The notes under the pieces were generated by a model that had not been told where the DNA came from, made no database searches, and worked only from the letters and a program-made list of their open reading frames with translations. Both the position numbers and the translations under genes were made by a program. A stretch of 64,000 bases of DNA from Nannobrachium achirus (lineage: Eukaryota > Chordata > Actinopteri > Myctophiformes > Myctophidae): positions 32,475,433-32,539,432 of the forward strand of contig OY997658.1 in assembly GCA_963921795.1 (NCBI GenBank), given 5' to 3'. The first letter of the stretch is position 1; every line of letters starts with the position of its first letter. Positions 40,001-50,217 of this stretch are shown here, piece after piece.

Positions 40001-43000
40001 GGTTCCCTCGGTCATGAAACTGCTGGAAATATTTTGAAATGAGAAAACTTTTCCAGGCCTGGAAAAGGTTTGGAATTAATCAAATGCTTTGGAAAATGTT
40101 TGGATTTATATTGGTTTTTTTTGGGCTATTGATTTTGAAATATGTCCCAAAACATGTGAAATACCTAATCTATACAGGACGCCGCATGAGAAAGAATAGA
40201 TCTAGCAGTACAAGCTGACAGCATGTTGCATATGTCGTTAGCTTGTAGATGTGTTATTTTTGTCATGTGACACCTTCGTGCTGCGTTTAAGGGAAGTTCA
40301 GTCAGATAATTCACGATAAGGATTGAAACAATGTTTATTATTATAAATGAGTAATACAAGTGTTTATGTCACATTTATTTTTGGCGTCGGCTCTGCTTCT
40401 CCCTGCTCAACGCAGCACAGAAGAACATTAATAACCATTGGAGCAGGGAGATACAATACATATATAATATATAAACACCCCCCCCATGGGGGACAGAATA
40501 AGCAGAGCCTACTGGTGGTGCTGGGGAGGCGGTGGGGACAAGCAAGCGCATATCACAACCGGCCTGGAAAGCAGCAGCAGGAGAATGACAGGCCGAGCAG
40601 GTTAAATAGCTTGGCAAGTGATCAGCTGACTGACAGCTGACTGCCACGTCACCTGTGACGTGCGACTGGCGTAATAGCGTTGTAACAGAATGCAACCGCA
40701 TTGACCCACTCGAATATATGCTGACTTAACCAATTCCGCAGGCTTCATACATTTACGTCATGCAGTGCAGGTCTGTTCACAACAAAAATTGATTGCAGCT
40801 CTTAACACGCTCTTAATAGGTGTAACTTTGTCTGATCCATCCATGTTTTGTTTGGATATTGTTTATTGCGAGCGCAACCGAAGGAGCGGGAGAAGTAGAA
40901 CAGAAAAAAAAAAATGTTCCGCAGGGATTCCAGGGAATAAGTTAGCAGGAACACCTCACTGTGAAAAAATACAACTTCCGGGGAAATTCACACTGCGAAC
41001 GTCCCACCTTTCTAGCCACTCTCTGCTTCATATCGCGCCCTCCACTTTTGCTTATTTTCTTTCAGAACAGGCAGGCTCAGTTTCGACAGAATAGCCATAA
41101 TATCATGATGCAGCAGCTGGCAGGTGTACACCGCTTGAGTCAAATGATAAAAGGTGTGATAATGAACCCATCAGAATGAATTAATGGTTATTGGTTACCC
41201 TTTGACCTTCTACACAAGATGGTCCCCGAATGTTTCATACATTTTCCACTGCATGCAGTGCCTAGGCTACCAGCTGAATCTCACGGATCACAGAGTTTTC
41301 AATCAGGATAGCGTGCCTGTCGTAATTATACTCTGACCGAACAAGTTTTTCCCTCAATGGATTCATCTACAGCAGCAATTCTCAATCTCAACCTGTGGCC
41401 CGGGGCTCTCTAGTGTGCCGTGGAGATACTGCAAGTGGGCTTCCAAATAATTGCCAAAACACTATGATTTTAATGATAATAATATATCATTAAATAACAA
41501 AATATATACTGTATGTAAAGATGTATTGCTTTCTTTACAACTGAGAAAAAAAATCGTTTTCATTTTGATCCCGCAGACCGGAACAGAAGTATACTATGTT
41601 AGTTCCATTGATCCAAGCCGGAGGCCCATACATCATTACAGCTTAGCTGTACATTTCTCATGAATTTAAAAACCTATTGATTTTATAGTGGTGTGGTTGC
41701 GGCCCGCTCATCTGACCACTTAACACGACAGCCTTTTGGCCGTGTTAAATATTAAGATGGGTGGGCTGCGAGCGCTATTGAGATTTTTCAAGTGAGCCCT
41801 GATCCTACTGCATAGTCCCTGTTAGTTATTGTCAAAGTTTTATGTCTCACTGTCCCCCTCCACCGAACTTTACTTTCTGTCTTTTCCCACCTAATTTACT
41901 CAATTTGCGCACAGGATTATGCAGTAAGAAATTGAGCATCATGCCATATCACCGGCCATTGATTTGCAACGAGACAGACTAGCAGGTTCGATTCCAACAT
42001 AGCATAGCATTTTAAGAGGAACATAAGTGTTCAATTTAACATTCACAATTTGTCAAACATGCTCTATGATGGTTTCCTCTTGAATCGATGTATAGCATTA
42101 CAGGTCGGCAAAGGAAAATATAAAACAGCTGAAAAATGCACAAAGTGCCCGAGGGGGCTTTAATATGGCAAGCATGGCTGGCCTATGAAGATGGCCTTGC
42201 TTGGATAGAGATGTAGTTGCTGCATGAATTCTAATATATTCATAGATTGGAGTGAAGCTGATGGGGACCGTCACAGTAGAGTAGAGCATAACGTGCAGGC
42301 TTGTGTTTTTATATCTATGAACAAGTTAGCATAATCAACCTTGCCAAAACTCCCCTGCTGGCTGAGCCAGTGTAATAGTAAAGGGCCTAGTAGCCAGAGT
42401 TTAATGGGATTTAGACGACAGCCCTATGATAACTTACGCAACATCAAAGGAGCTCCTGGGTAAGCAAGACAAGCTGTCAGGCACAGTCAAGTAGCTGGGG
42501 GAAATTTGAGCAGTGTTCGTCTAGGAGAATATCTCTTTACATGGCAGCAATTGTGATGCTATGCAGTTCAGCTTGACAAGTTAATTGGTACACTGATATT
42601 GTGCTGTGCGTGCGGCTTCCATTATTTACAGTACATTGGAGTGTATTTGCTGGAGTTTGGAACAGCTGCAAATGCCTGCTGTTTGTTAGAGTTTGGCAGC
42701 TGTTGGAGATGGACAGTCATTTACTAAAGTTTGGGAGATAATTATGAATCTTTGTTTCCAGGTACCATATACTTAATGCATCTTTTATGTAGCCTTGACA
42801 GAAAATAGTTAATATATTGTTATTAATTCACTAATAATTCCTATACAGGCATTGTCTATATTATCTTTCATTTCGTTTTGTTGCAAGAAATATTACCTTA
42901 TTTAGCTTTGTATGTTTTGGAGTACAATATAATTTAGTGACGACGATAATATAGTATTTGTCAGATAACATACTGTATATTTTAAACAGATCTATAAGCT

Positions 43001-45212
43001 CATAAGGCGACCCATTGTGTTATGTCAGTGATTTAAACCAGGAAACAACAATACAATATGCCATATTATTATGATATCCAAAAGTCCTATCACAATATCG
43101 ATATAATATAGCTATTTTACCCAGCCCTTGTTGATGTTGTAAAATATGGACAGTAGCGATGCACTGATATTTCAGCCATATACTGATATTTTCCTTGTTG
43201 GCTGCCGTTGGCATATCTGCAGATCTGCCTATGTTCTGGTGTTGGTTATTTTCAGCCTACAAGCATTTTTTTTATAAAGATGTATTTGTTTCCCTGAAGC
43301 AAAAGGGGGAATTAATAACAACAAAATTAATTAATTAAGGATTTAAAGTTATACCATGTAACTTGTTTTATAAAACAAATCTTAAAATTGTCCTAACTGT
43401 TAAATCGCTAAAGTTTTAGAACACCCACTCCGTTATTTTCAGCTTCTAAAGCCTTCTCTTTATATGTTTTCTATGATCCTTGCCGGGGTCCGGATTTCGC
43501 GGAAAAATGACGTCATCTGCATCATCCGTATACGTTGTGTATACGTTGGCCAATCACATTGTGGATCATACACACATGATACACTACCGGCCAATTACAG
43601 TGCATCTTGCGTCTCTTCAGGAAATAGCTTGCTTCAACAGCTTTGTTTACGCTGGTCTAGAAGTCTAGCATGTAACTCCCCAACCGCTGCTCATAGAGGG
43701 ACACGAGAGACCTCTATGGATGCGTCTCGGTGAGGCGAGGCGGACGCGGTGGTCTGAAGGCCCGGTCCGAAAAAAGCAGACGCGACCGCGGTTTGCTATA
43801 CTGCTACAGACCACTAGTTGAGCAACTTACACAGTATAGCTTTAATTGTGTACTAACATTGGAACATATAAACCACTAAGACGCCCTAAGGGCGAAAAGC
43901 GACCTCACGCAGAGTGCTGGGCGAGCGCTGGCGCTTTGCAATGGGATCAAAAAAATGCATAGACCTGGTTGGTTGTTTAAGTTGGACAAAATGTGTCCAT
44001 ATTTTCTCAAATATGGAGATGATTGACATCTGACATAGATGTTTGATGAGATAGACCACATGAGATTGACACAATATGTCCATATATGGTCGTTCCCAGA
44101 TATGGGCTTAATATTGATGACATCCGGGATCTCCATATATGGGCATGAAAGGGATAAGACGGAATAAATTTTGTAATGAAGGCCCTCACTCACCTTCACC
44201 TCATGTGGGTAGTTGATAGGTAGCCAATAGCCATAGTTACCCACTGAATATCGGTACTCCAGTACTACATATATGGAGCTACCTGACACATCCTACTAAC
44301 CTGTCGGGGTCTGACCTCATAAACTCCATATTTGGACCAGGACGGTCTTTAGCTCCATATATGGAGCCAGCAAAGACATCTAGTGCTGACTAATGTAGAA
44401 CTGCATATATGGACATAGCTGACTTATCGTGACATCAGTGAGATGTCACGAGGACACAGCCAAGCACTATATAATGGGTGGCCAGCCCATTACCCCTTGA
44501 GTTGAGATGGAAGCAGTACTCTTAAGGGAAACACACACCGGATGCGGAGGCGGCATGGACACGGCGTGTCAAAACATACGCCCCCATTATTTTCAATGAA
44601 GTAACCCACACCGGCGACATAGGCGCCGATACGCCACTGTTCTATTTCTAGGCACTTCGCGCGCGTCAATACTGCGACGCTGCGCAGCCACCCGCGTCCG
44701 GTGTGTGTTGCCCTTTAGCCTATTAGAGATGTGACGTTTGCGAACAAATCAAATCTTTTGAACGGCTCCTGAACGACAGGATCCGGTTTGCGCAGTAGGG
44801 AGCTGTTCATTTGGGGGGGTTCAACACAAAAGCTCCTCCTTGCTACTCCACTGAGCACTGACTAAGTACAGTGTGTGAGAAAGAGAGAGCGAACAAGGGG
44901 AGAGTAGAGCTGCAATTATTATATAACATATGAATTTATACACATGAACGGAAACAATTCTGACAATAACTGTATGCCAGATAATTGCGATCATCTCACA
45001 TATATATAATAATTGTGACGGGCCTTGCACTTCCTTGGTTTTAATTTCTGTATACGTACTGTGTGTGCACACCCAGGCAGTATAACCCCCACAGTAGAGC
45101 TGAACGGTCTGGCCATGAAGAGAGGGGAGCCAGCCATCTACAGGCCCCTGGACCCCAAGCCCATGCCCAACTACAGAGCCAACTACAACTTCCGAGGGAT
45201 GTTCAACCAAAG
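33808..45212 (+). CDS. stau2: Staufen homolog 2, N-terminal part (3' exons outside window)
   Basis: Staufen 2 is a double-stranded RNA-binding protein that assembles mRNA transport particles, best known in neuronal dendrites. Four exons (33808-34006, 37436-37566, 38867-39026, 45077-45212) join in phase to 208 codons plus two bases. Residues 1-66 are an Ala/Pro/Gly-rich leader starting MAQVKVQTSAPLAG, like the start of the paralog STAU1. From residue 73, MANPKEKTPMCLVNELARFN begins the first dsRNA-binding domain, continuing through IFTVQLSLGEQVWESEGTSI and KKAQHTTASKAL. The last exon encodes the linker TPTVELNGLAMKRGEPAIYR ... RANYNFRGMFNQR that precedes dsRBD2. The start is supported by an in-frame TAG two codons upstream. 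The second methionine at residue 73 is the start used by the known long mammalian isoform, so two products are possible. dsRBD2 and later exons must lie beyond 64000. Confidence 0.96.
34163..34227. repeat. Hairpin family copy inside hAT-like element
   Basis: CAAAAATAGCAGATCTACAA with TCTCAACGCCTCGCGCTGC as loop and GGCTTGCAGATCGGCTATTT as right arm. Confidence 0.85.
34248..35361. mobile_element. Nested hAT-like element, TSD GGTGTACA
   Basis: Ends CAGCGCCGGCGGCCCG and GGGCCCAGAACCGGCTCTG. Identical 8-bp duplications GGTGTACA lie at 34240-34247 and 35362-35369. It is inserted into the 34043-35516 element and itself contains the long inverted repeat at 34511-35026. Confidence 0.9.
34511..35026. 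repeat. Foldback element with about 240-bp arms
   Basis: The left edge AAGGTGTGTAATAATATGTA and right edge TACATATTATTACACACCTT are exact inverses. The arms pair almost throughout (for example AGGTTGAAATTCAACTCCCG with its inverse near 34985), with a centre near 34770. Its motifs GCTGAATCCATT and GGTGTGTAAT also occur in the inverted repeat at 63303-63941, suggesting one family. Confidence 0.85.
35924..36347. mobile_element. hAT-like MITE, TSD TGTTATAA
   Basis: Ends CAGGGTTGTAAAACTCAT and CACGTTTGACAACCCTG, with identical 8-bp duplications at 35916-35923 and 36348-36355. The GGGCCGCA... motifs near the right end resemble the common fish repeat with CGGCCCGC blocks. 424 bp, no coding capacity. 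Confidence 0.9.
36642..36693. repeat. Hairpin family copy
   Basis: AAAAATAGCAGATATACGAG, short loop CTCACTGC, and GAGCTTGTAGATCTGCTATT. Not obviously inside another element. Confidence 0.8.
36830..37043 (+). repeat. LINE/SINE 3' tail
   Basis: Matches 180-345 and continues through GTAAGTCGCTTTGGATTAAA to AGCGTCTGCTAAATGCC and short CTGTAA repeats, the widespread teleost LINE 3' end. Confidence 0.7.
37085..37300. mobile_element. hAT-type fragment with minimal hairpin copy
   Basis: The left end CAGTGGTTCTCAAACC (37087) and GACCC-rich body are hAT-Charlie-like; the right end is absent. At 37264-37293 lies AAAAATAGCAGAT, CTAT, ATCTGCTATTTTT: a perfect loop-less version of the hairpin family. Confidence 0.7.
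37436..37566 (+). CDS. stau2: stau2 coding exon 2 (start of dsRBD1)
   Basis: Acceptor TTTTTTCAG; encodes GSPQENMANPKEKTPMCLVN through LLNERGPAHAK; ends in phase 0 at donor GTGTGA. Contains the internal Met start known from mammalian isoforms. Confidence 0.96.
37567..38866. other. stau2 intron 2
   Basis: 1.3 kb, AT-rich, with a degraded half hairpin near 38664 (ATCTGCTATTTTCATTATTT). Nothing else recognised. Confidence 0.65.
38867..39026 (+). CDS. stau2: stau2 coding exon 3 (rest of dsRBD1)
   Basis: Acceptor TGTTGCAG; encodes IFTVQLSLGEQVWESEGTSI, then KKAQHTTASKALEESNLPRP, then APRSPRVDINSNP; donor GTACTG, phase 1. Confidence 0.97.
39125..39245 (+). mobile_element. tRNA-derived SINE fragment
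   Basis: A box CACTGGCCTAGCGGTCCTG, B box GGTTTGAGTCCCG, then CTTTGTTGCATGTCACTCCC, a body motif of a common fish SINE. The 3' part is truncated. Confidence 0.65.
39246..40193. other. stau2 intron 3, 39.2-40.2 kb
   Basis: No gene, repeat terminus or structured motif recognised. Confidence 0.5.
40194..40264. repeat. Hairpin family copy, diverged
   Basis: ATAGATCTAGCAGTACAAGC on the left and GTTAGCTTGTAGATGTGTTA on the right, around CATGTTGCATATG. Confidence 0.55.
40350..40740 (-). repeat. Unclassified repeat-like segment
   Basis: GC-richer than its surroundings. It contains the inverted pair TCTCCCTGCTC (40396) and GAGCAGGGAGA (40441), the second near an AT-rich stretch. On the minus strand, GCTATTTAACCTGCTCGGCC looks like a TATA-type core promoter followed by GC-rich sequence, as in a retroelement 5' end. 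Family not recognised. Confidence 0.35.
40741..41095 (+). repeat. Dispersed unclassified repeat (partner of 5265-5740)
   Basis: Matches the reverse complement of 5265-5740 in several ordered blocks, the longest being TTTATTGCGAGCGCAACCGA. It immediately follows the 40350-40740 segment, so both may be one larger element. Confidence 0.65.
41096..43346. other. stau2 intron 3, 41.1-43.3 kb
   Basis: Fragment of a GGCCCG-type repeat near 41375-41420 and 41700; a hairpin-like remnant AGATCTATAAGCTCATAAGG near 42989. Otherwise unrecognised. Confidence 0.5.
43347..43841. mobile_element. TTAA-flanked MITE
   Basis: Flanked by TTAA at 43343-43346 and 43842-43845. The left end AGTTATACCATGTAACTT and the inverse of the right end, AGCTATACTGTGTAAGTT, match at 13 of 18 positions. 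TTAA target duplication is the mark of piggyBac or Kolobok elements; which one is not decidable here. Confidence 0.7.
43876..44079. other. Sequence left of the CArG cluster
   Basis: Contains near-CArG motifs (CCATATTTTC, TCAAATATGG). On the minus strand it belongs to a 137-codon open frame (43876-44289) with no recognisable domain, which I do not accept as a gene. Confidence 0.4.
44080..44412. promoter_or_regulatory. Cluster of four perfect CArG-box sequences
   Basis: CCATATATGG at 44080-44089, 44133-44142 and 44355-44364, CCATATTTGG at 44326-44335, plus one-mismatch copies at 44267-44276 and 44403-44412. CC(A/T)6GG is the established binding site of serum response factor and of MADS proteins in general. 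It lies in stau2 intron 3, about 700 bp before exon 4. Function is inferred from sequence only; a repeat origin is possible. Confidence 0.45.
44524..44716. mobile_element. Short MITE with AAGGGAAACACACACCGG ends
   Basis: The left end AAGGGAAACACACACCGGA and the inverse of the right end, AAAGGGCAACACACACCGGA, match with one or two differences. 193 bp, GC-rich, with CCGGCG and GCGCGCG motifs. Target duplication unclear. Confidence 0.7.
45077..45212 (+). CDS. stau2: stau2 coding exon 4 (dsRBD1-dsRBD2 linker)
   Basis: Acceptor CACACCCAG; encodes GSITPTVELNGLAMKRGEPA, then IYRPLDPKPMPNYRANYNFR, then GMFNQ and two bases of the next codon; donor GTGAGG. The block is very highly conserved in STAU2. 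Confidence 0.97.
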
Positions 45213-45291
45213 GTGAGGTCCCTAGTTCTCTAGTTTCCATTGCTTGAATGGCCACAGTGAGGTATTTGTACCAATATGGCAGGGTCCAAGC

Positions 45292-45695
45292 TAGGGATGG
45301 GACGATAAGCGATATTATCGTTTATCGTGATAAAAAACACTAACGATAATCGTATTGTGGAGATTTAATAATCGTGAAATTATTCTCTGTCATGCACTGG
45401 GATCAATTCAACTTTTATTTGCCGAGCTGCATATCCGGTACCACTTAAACCCTCTATTGGTATTTGGTAAAACATACTTATAATATACGTACTTGATTGT
45501 CTTTTTTTCACTCTACCAGATCTTCTTGCCAAAAAATAGCCGATCTGCAAACTCACAACGCGAACGTTGTAGGTCTACTATTTTTTGGCAAATGTTCCGC
45601 CACCAGGATATATGGATGTTGGAATTTTTGATTATCGTGATAATATCGTAAATCGCGATATCGTGATATGCAAATATCATATCGTATCATCCTTA
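45292..45695. mobile_element. hAT-like MITE with inner hairpin, TSD GTCCAAGC/GTCCGAGC
   Basis: The left end TAGGGATGGGACGATA and the inverse of the right end, TAAGGATGATACGATA, match closely. Flanks GTCCAAGC (45284-45291) and GTCCGAGC (45696-45703) agree at 7 of 8. Rich in TATCG motifs. A hairpin-family copy lies at 45531-45586. It starts 80 bp after the stau2 exon 4 donor. Confidence 0.85.
45531..45586. repeat. Hairpin family copy inside hAT-like element
   Basis: AAAAAATAGCCGATCTGCAA with right arm TTGTAGGTCTACTATTTTTT. Confidence 0.8.
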
Positions 45696-46508
45696 GTCCG
45701 AGCTGAGCTCAAATTGAGACAGATTAGTTTTCACATTCTGCCTGTTTTCTGGATTTATTTTTCTCTTTTCTATTAACAACAGTTCAATACTTAAATACTA
45801 ACTACGAAAGTTTTGAATTAACAGTTGATCCATTTGGATTATATGGGTTTATAATGGGTGTTGACTCATCTTTGAAGCTCCAAGAGGCCTAAATATTGTT
45901 TTGAACAGTGTGCATTTTGAAATATCTCTTTCATTAGGGTGAAAGATATCTCCTTTTTATGAGTCCATAACTCCCGACTCGAACCACAGTGTGTTCTAAT
46001 ATCGGACTCCATAAATGGTTCATCCTCTGTCCATTCAGACTTTGATGTAATTCATGATCTCTGTCCTGTATTCATGCATTGCTCATGTCATTGTCTTTTT
46101 GATGCTTTGAAAGCGGCCGTGGTCTCTTTGATCCCACTGACCCAGATGTGCTGTCTGTGCGTGTCAGACTTGTGTGTGCCCCGGCCCCTCCATATGTTTT
46201 CTAAACAAATGAACGTGGTGCCCTCGCGAGGTCCCATCGCGCTCCATCTCTGTCGACTCCACCCCCCCACCCCCCTTTCCTGCATTGCCAGAGCCACCCA
46301 GCTATTTCCAAAACGCCATAAAAACGCCACACAGTTCCGATTAATGATCCCCTCTACCCCTGGTGAAGGAATGTAGAGAGAAGATGGCGCCTTTGCTTTA
46401 TTTACGCTAGACCATGTGCTGCCCCCCCCCACACACACACGCACACAAAATCCAGGTACACCTTGCATGGTGGGAGGTCATTTTAATAGGCGGTAGAGGT
46501 AATGTTAA

Positions 46509-47162
46509 CTCATTGAGTGCCTATCCCGAATTAGTTCGGGATATATGATCGTATCACAGGGTGCCTATCCCGAACAAGTTCGGGATATAAAAAAAAAAAA
46601 AAAAAATTTTTTTTTTTTTTGAAAAAATTTTTTTTGAATTTTTTTTTTTTTTTTTTGGACCCCATCAAATCTGGTGAACATGATTTCAATCGCGATTTTG
46701 CATGTTCCACCCCCATACAACCCCATCTAACATACAGGGCAGCCATTTTTGTTTACATTACATGTAAAACATAAGGGCGATTATCTCAAGAATGCCTGAA
46801 CGGATTTCCAATCGGATTTTTTTGTTTGAAAGCTGTGAACAAACTGCACAAATCCACTCCAATGCAATCCAGGATTGCATTGGATTTTTCAGAGCTCATT
46901 CTTCTCTGTTTTTTTCCCATGCATGAGGTGTGCAAGGTTTAATCATGGCTAAGTTGACGAAAATAAGGCTTCTAAAATGCTTGGTAGCCAATAGCTAACT
47001 TCAAGCTAACTTCATCCTCTTCCTGTACATGCAGTCATGCACAAAGGAAAGTGTTCAGGCAAGTCATGGCTGCAGGGCTTCTGCATATACCAGCATATCT
47101 CTATGGGATTTTCTCTGGCCACTGGGCGCCCTCTAGTGGTGAAAGGGGTGGCACTAAATGAG
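46509..47162. mobile_element. TTAA-flanked element with CTCATTGAGTGCC ends
   Basis: Flanked by TTAA (46505-46508 and 47163-47166). Ends CTCATTGAGTGCC and GGCACTAAATGAG are inverted with one difference. Just inside the left end are two tandem copies of a small hairpin, TCCCGAA.TAGTTCGGGA and TCCCGAACAAGTTCGGGA, then A and T homopolymers (46589-46656). A piggyBac-like origin fits the TTAA target, but no transposase is present. Confidence 0.8.
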
Positions 47163-47166
47163 TTAA

Positions 47167-48539
47167 GAGTACGCTGGGAGATAGATCCATCACAAAGACA
47201 AAAACAGGTGTGAATTTATCCTGCTAGTTTTTAGGCTGACCACTGTATGAGGACCTTCTATATACAATGTGCAGTAGTATTTTATTGTTACACTGGTAGT
47301 GTAAATATTATTATATTACATAGTATATGGGAGGCAAGGTGTGAAAATGAATCAAGGCTCGCTGTCTGAAGTTGATCTGTCTGTATTGTTCAAGGGGCCC
47401 AGTCTCCCCCATCAGTCCTAGGGACATGACAAAATTCATGCTGTGATTATTATTTTTTTCCTGGTTAGTTTCATTAATGCCCTCCAGATGGCAGTATATC
47501 CTCATTTCTTTCATGATAACAGCATTATGGAAGTGCTTGTGTAAGGTGAGCGCACCCATTTTGTAACAAGCAAGTTATGAATGTGGTGAATATCTATGCA
47601 GGTGCTAGTGGCTTTTCACTGCAGTACAGTTTGTTCTTTATAGAAATTTTGTTGATGATGCATTGACATGGATGGAGGCAAAGGCACACTGAAAAACATC
47701 AGCAAAAACACCCTCCATCTTACTGTTAACTGATAGAAAAGGTGAGGATCATGAAAGTGAAATTATATTCTGATAAACATTATCACGTCCGTCCGTCCGT
47801 CCGTCCGTCCGTCCGTCAGTCCGTGTGGGCGCGCGCGCGTTTGTGTGTGTGTGCGTGCGCGCTCGTTTGCACACGTGTGACAAAGTGAGTTTGTTCACAT
47901 TGCAGCTGTGTCTTGTTTCCTGGTAGGTGAGCTATGTTAGCAGACAGCGCCAGCATCTGGCTTGCATCTTCCCACTATTTGATCCATGCAAGAACAAACA
48001 TACGATGAGAGACGAGCGCTGGCCTTTTCGAGGAGAAAATAGAGTGAAATCTGTTTTTTCCCCCAGCCCGTCTGTCCGTCAATGTCACCTGTCACATCGA
48101 TGAGCGCCTCTGCACGGCTGACGGGCAGCAGCGCACACCACTTGGTCCATTTTGTTTGCTTACATCACTTTGGTGCAGAGGCTTATATCACCTTGGGAAA
48201 AAGAAAAGAAAGGGAGGGAGGAAAAGGCAAGAAACGACAGCCAGAGAGAGGGAGCTGTGCCAGAAACACAGCAGAGCCGTAGACAGACTCGCTTATATCA
48301 TCCCAAGGTTACTGGTGTTTTCGCAAGGTCCCCCGTCGTTTCACTCTCAGCGAGCCTTGCATAAATGAAAAGGGAGACCCTGCTGGATCACGGTCCCTTC
48401 TCTTTGATGACCTACCGTGGCTGGGGAGTGACGGGCCATATCCACAATCGGTCTCGCTAATGGTGCGGGAGCGAACCAAAGGTGTCCATATGCCCATGTC
48501 CTCATCTGTTATGATGTATAAGAGTGATCTGGAGTCATG
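47167..48539. other. stau2 intron 4, 47.2-48.5 kb
   Basis: Contains a (GTCC)n run (47790-47822) followed by GC and GT dinucleotide runs to about 47852. The remainder looks unique; no gene recognised. Confidence 0.55.
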
Positions 48540-48745
48540 TTGATGGAGGATGTTATCATTAAAAGGCCGGCCCTGCTCTGATTCATCAGCCCCCTAATCA
48601 CCGCCAAGAGCAGTATTGATTGATTCAGAAAGCGCTCTGATGAGGGATATGGCAATAATATGAAACATTCATTCGTCAGTGTCTTAATGAATCTTATTTA
48701 TGGTGAAGGCCCCGTGCATAATTTCTTACAAGCCAAGTCCTGTCC
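48540..48745. other. Candidate conserved non-coding element
   Basis: Unique sequence without repeat features, combining CCCCCTAATCACCGCC, TATTGATTGATTCAG, ATTCATTCGTCAG and CTTAATGAATCTTATTTATG. Dense homeodomain-type TAAT/ATGA and TGATTGAT (PBX/HOX-like) motifs in balanced composition are what vertebrate developmental enhancers look like. Conservation cannot be tested here. Confidence 0.3.
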
Positions 48746-49118
48746 ATTGCACCCCCCCAACACCCGCTTTTATTCAGCGGTTCATTCATGTGATCGCTCG
48801 ATCACTCCATTGTCCTGCCCTCAACTCTCATCGATTCTCTGAGCGACGGAAGCATTTTGGAACTGATGGCCGTTTTGAGTCCTAAGATGCTGAGAAGAGT
48901 GTTATAGGGACTTGTTTTGAATCAGCACATGGAAATGCAATCCAAATACAACGAAGTGTGATCTCCACGTAAGGAAAACACTCACATTATCAAGATGTAA
49001 AAAATGCAGTTACATCAGCCCTGTGTTGTCATTGGAGCACCTGATTCTAGTGACTCATTCCAAACCTTCTCCACACCGTTCCACAGCACTCCCAGTATTC
49101 CCTGCTGTTCCTATCTCC

Positions 49119-49142
49119 GGGGGGGGGGGGGGGGGGGGGGGG
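49119..49142. repeat. Poly-G tract (24 bases)
   Basis: An uninterrupted run of 24 G. Such tracts are prone to assembly and length error and can form quadruplexes. Confidence 0.95.
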
Positions 49143-50217
49143 TGTCTGCATCCTGCACTCTGTCAGAGTTGGAATTTGGATAGACCCCTTCCCTGTTGGA
49201 GCGGCGTGCAGCCGCCCACCTCCACTCTCCACTCATTTGTGTATGACAGTAACATTATGTCAGCTGGAATAACAGCAGGCTGAGTGACTTGGGGGTGTGT
49301 GTGGGGGGGGTGCTCGGTGCTCCGCCATGTGACATTTCCTCCTGTGATGATGGTGTGATACCGACTAGGCCGGCCGTATGTAGTCCCACCGTCCCATTAC
49401 GAAACAAAGGAAGGCCCAGGGTTCCACTCCACCCCAAACAGCGCGCCGGAGAGGCCGGCCTGGAAACGTGCGTCACTGACAGCCCACGGCACAGACAACA
49501 TCAGTATGCTGCTACGGTTCATCTGTTTACGTTGTGACAAAGACAGCCGATGTGTGGGCGGAGGATGTTGGATTCGTCACATGGGTCCATCTTCTCAATG
49601 GCGCTGCTTTATCAACCCATCAATTGGATGTTTGTTTAACGTTCCACATGTGTTCCAGATTGTGGCTAGTGTTGTTTTTAGACAAATCATGAATGCGCAG
49701 GCTAATAAAACAAACTCTTTTGTTATTCTGAGTATGACTGAGTGTTGAAGCTGTATTTACTCAGATCTATAGGGCTATAATTCATCACAGTTCGTTCTTC
49801 CATATAAGCCTTCTGTTTATGAAGAGCATCACGTTTTCCTTATCCTAAGGCAAATAAAAAGTAGCCTTTTGTCACATTGACTGCCATTTGATTTGAATTA
49901 AGTAGTCATTTCAGCATTATATTTTTTATAAGGTCTCAGGAGGGTTCATGTTATTTCTTTTCCTCTTTATGATCAGATTTGCAGTAGCTCATTTGACAAA
50001 CTTTGAATGGAGAATGAAGTACCCCAAGTCTCTTTAGGGGAGATGGGCAACCCTGCTAAACTGTAGCATGTCATGCACACCCATCCTGCCCTCTGCCATA
50101 GTTCAAATGTGAACTTTCTTCTATGGGTGACACAGTGTGCACTTACTCAACCAATTTCTGTGTGGAAACAACCTTGGAGAATCAATGACCTGTCCATACA
50201 GGTGCTTTACATGTACC
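49143..50217. other. stau2 intron 4, 49.1-50.2 kb
   Basis: No repeat end and no exon recognised. Composition is balanced, so it may be single-copy intron. Confidence 0.5.

Noticed and set aside
43876-44289. 137-codon minus-strand frame
   Set aside because: No recognisable domain and no splice context. It overlaps the CArG-type palindromes, whose repetition keeps the frame open.
47790-47822. CRISPR-like or direct-repeat array
   Set aside because: It is a simple (GTCC)n microsatellite, and the window is from a vertebrate.
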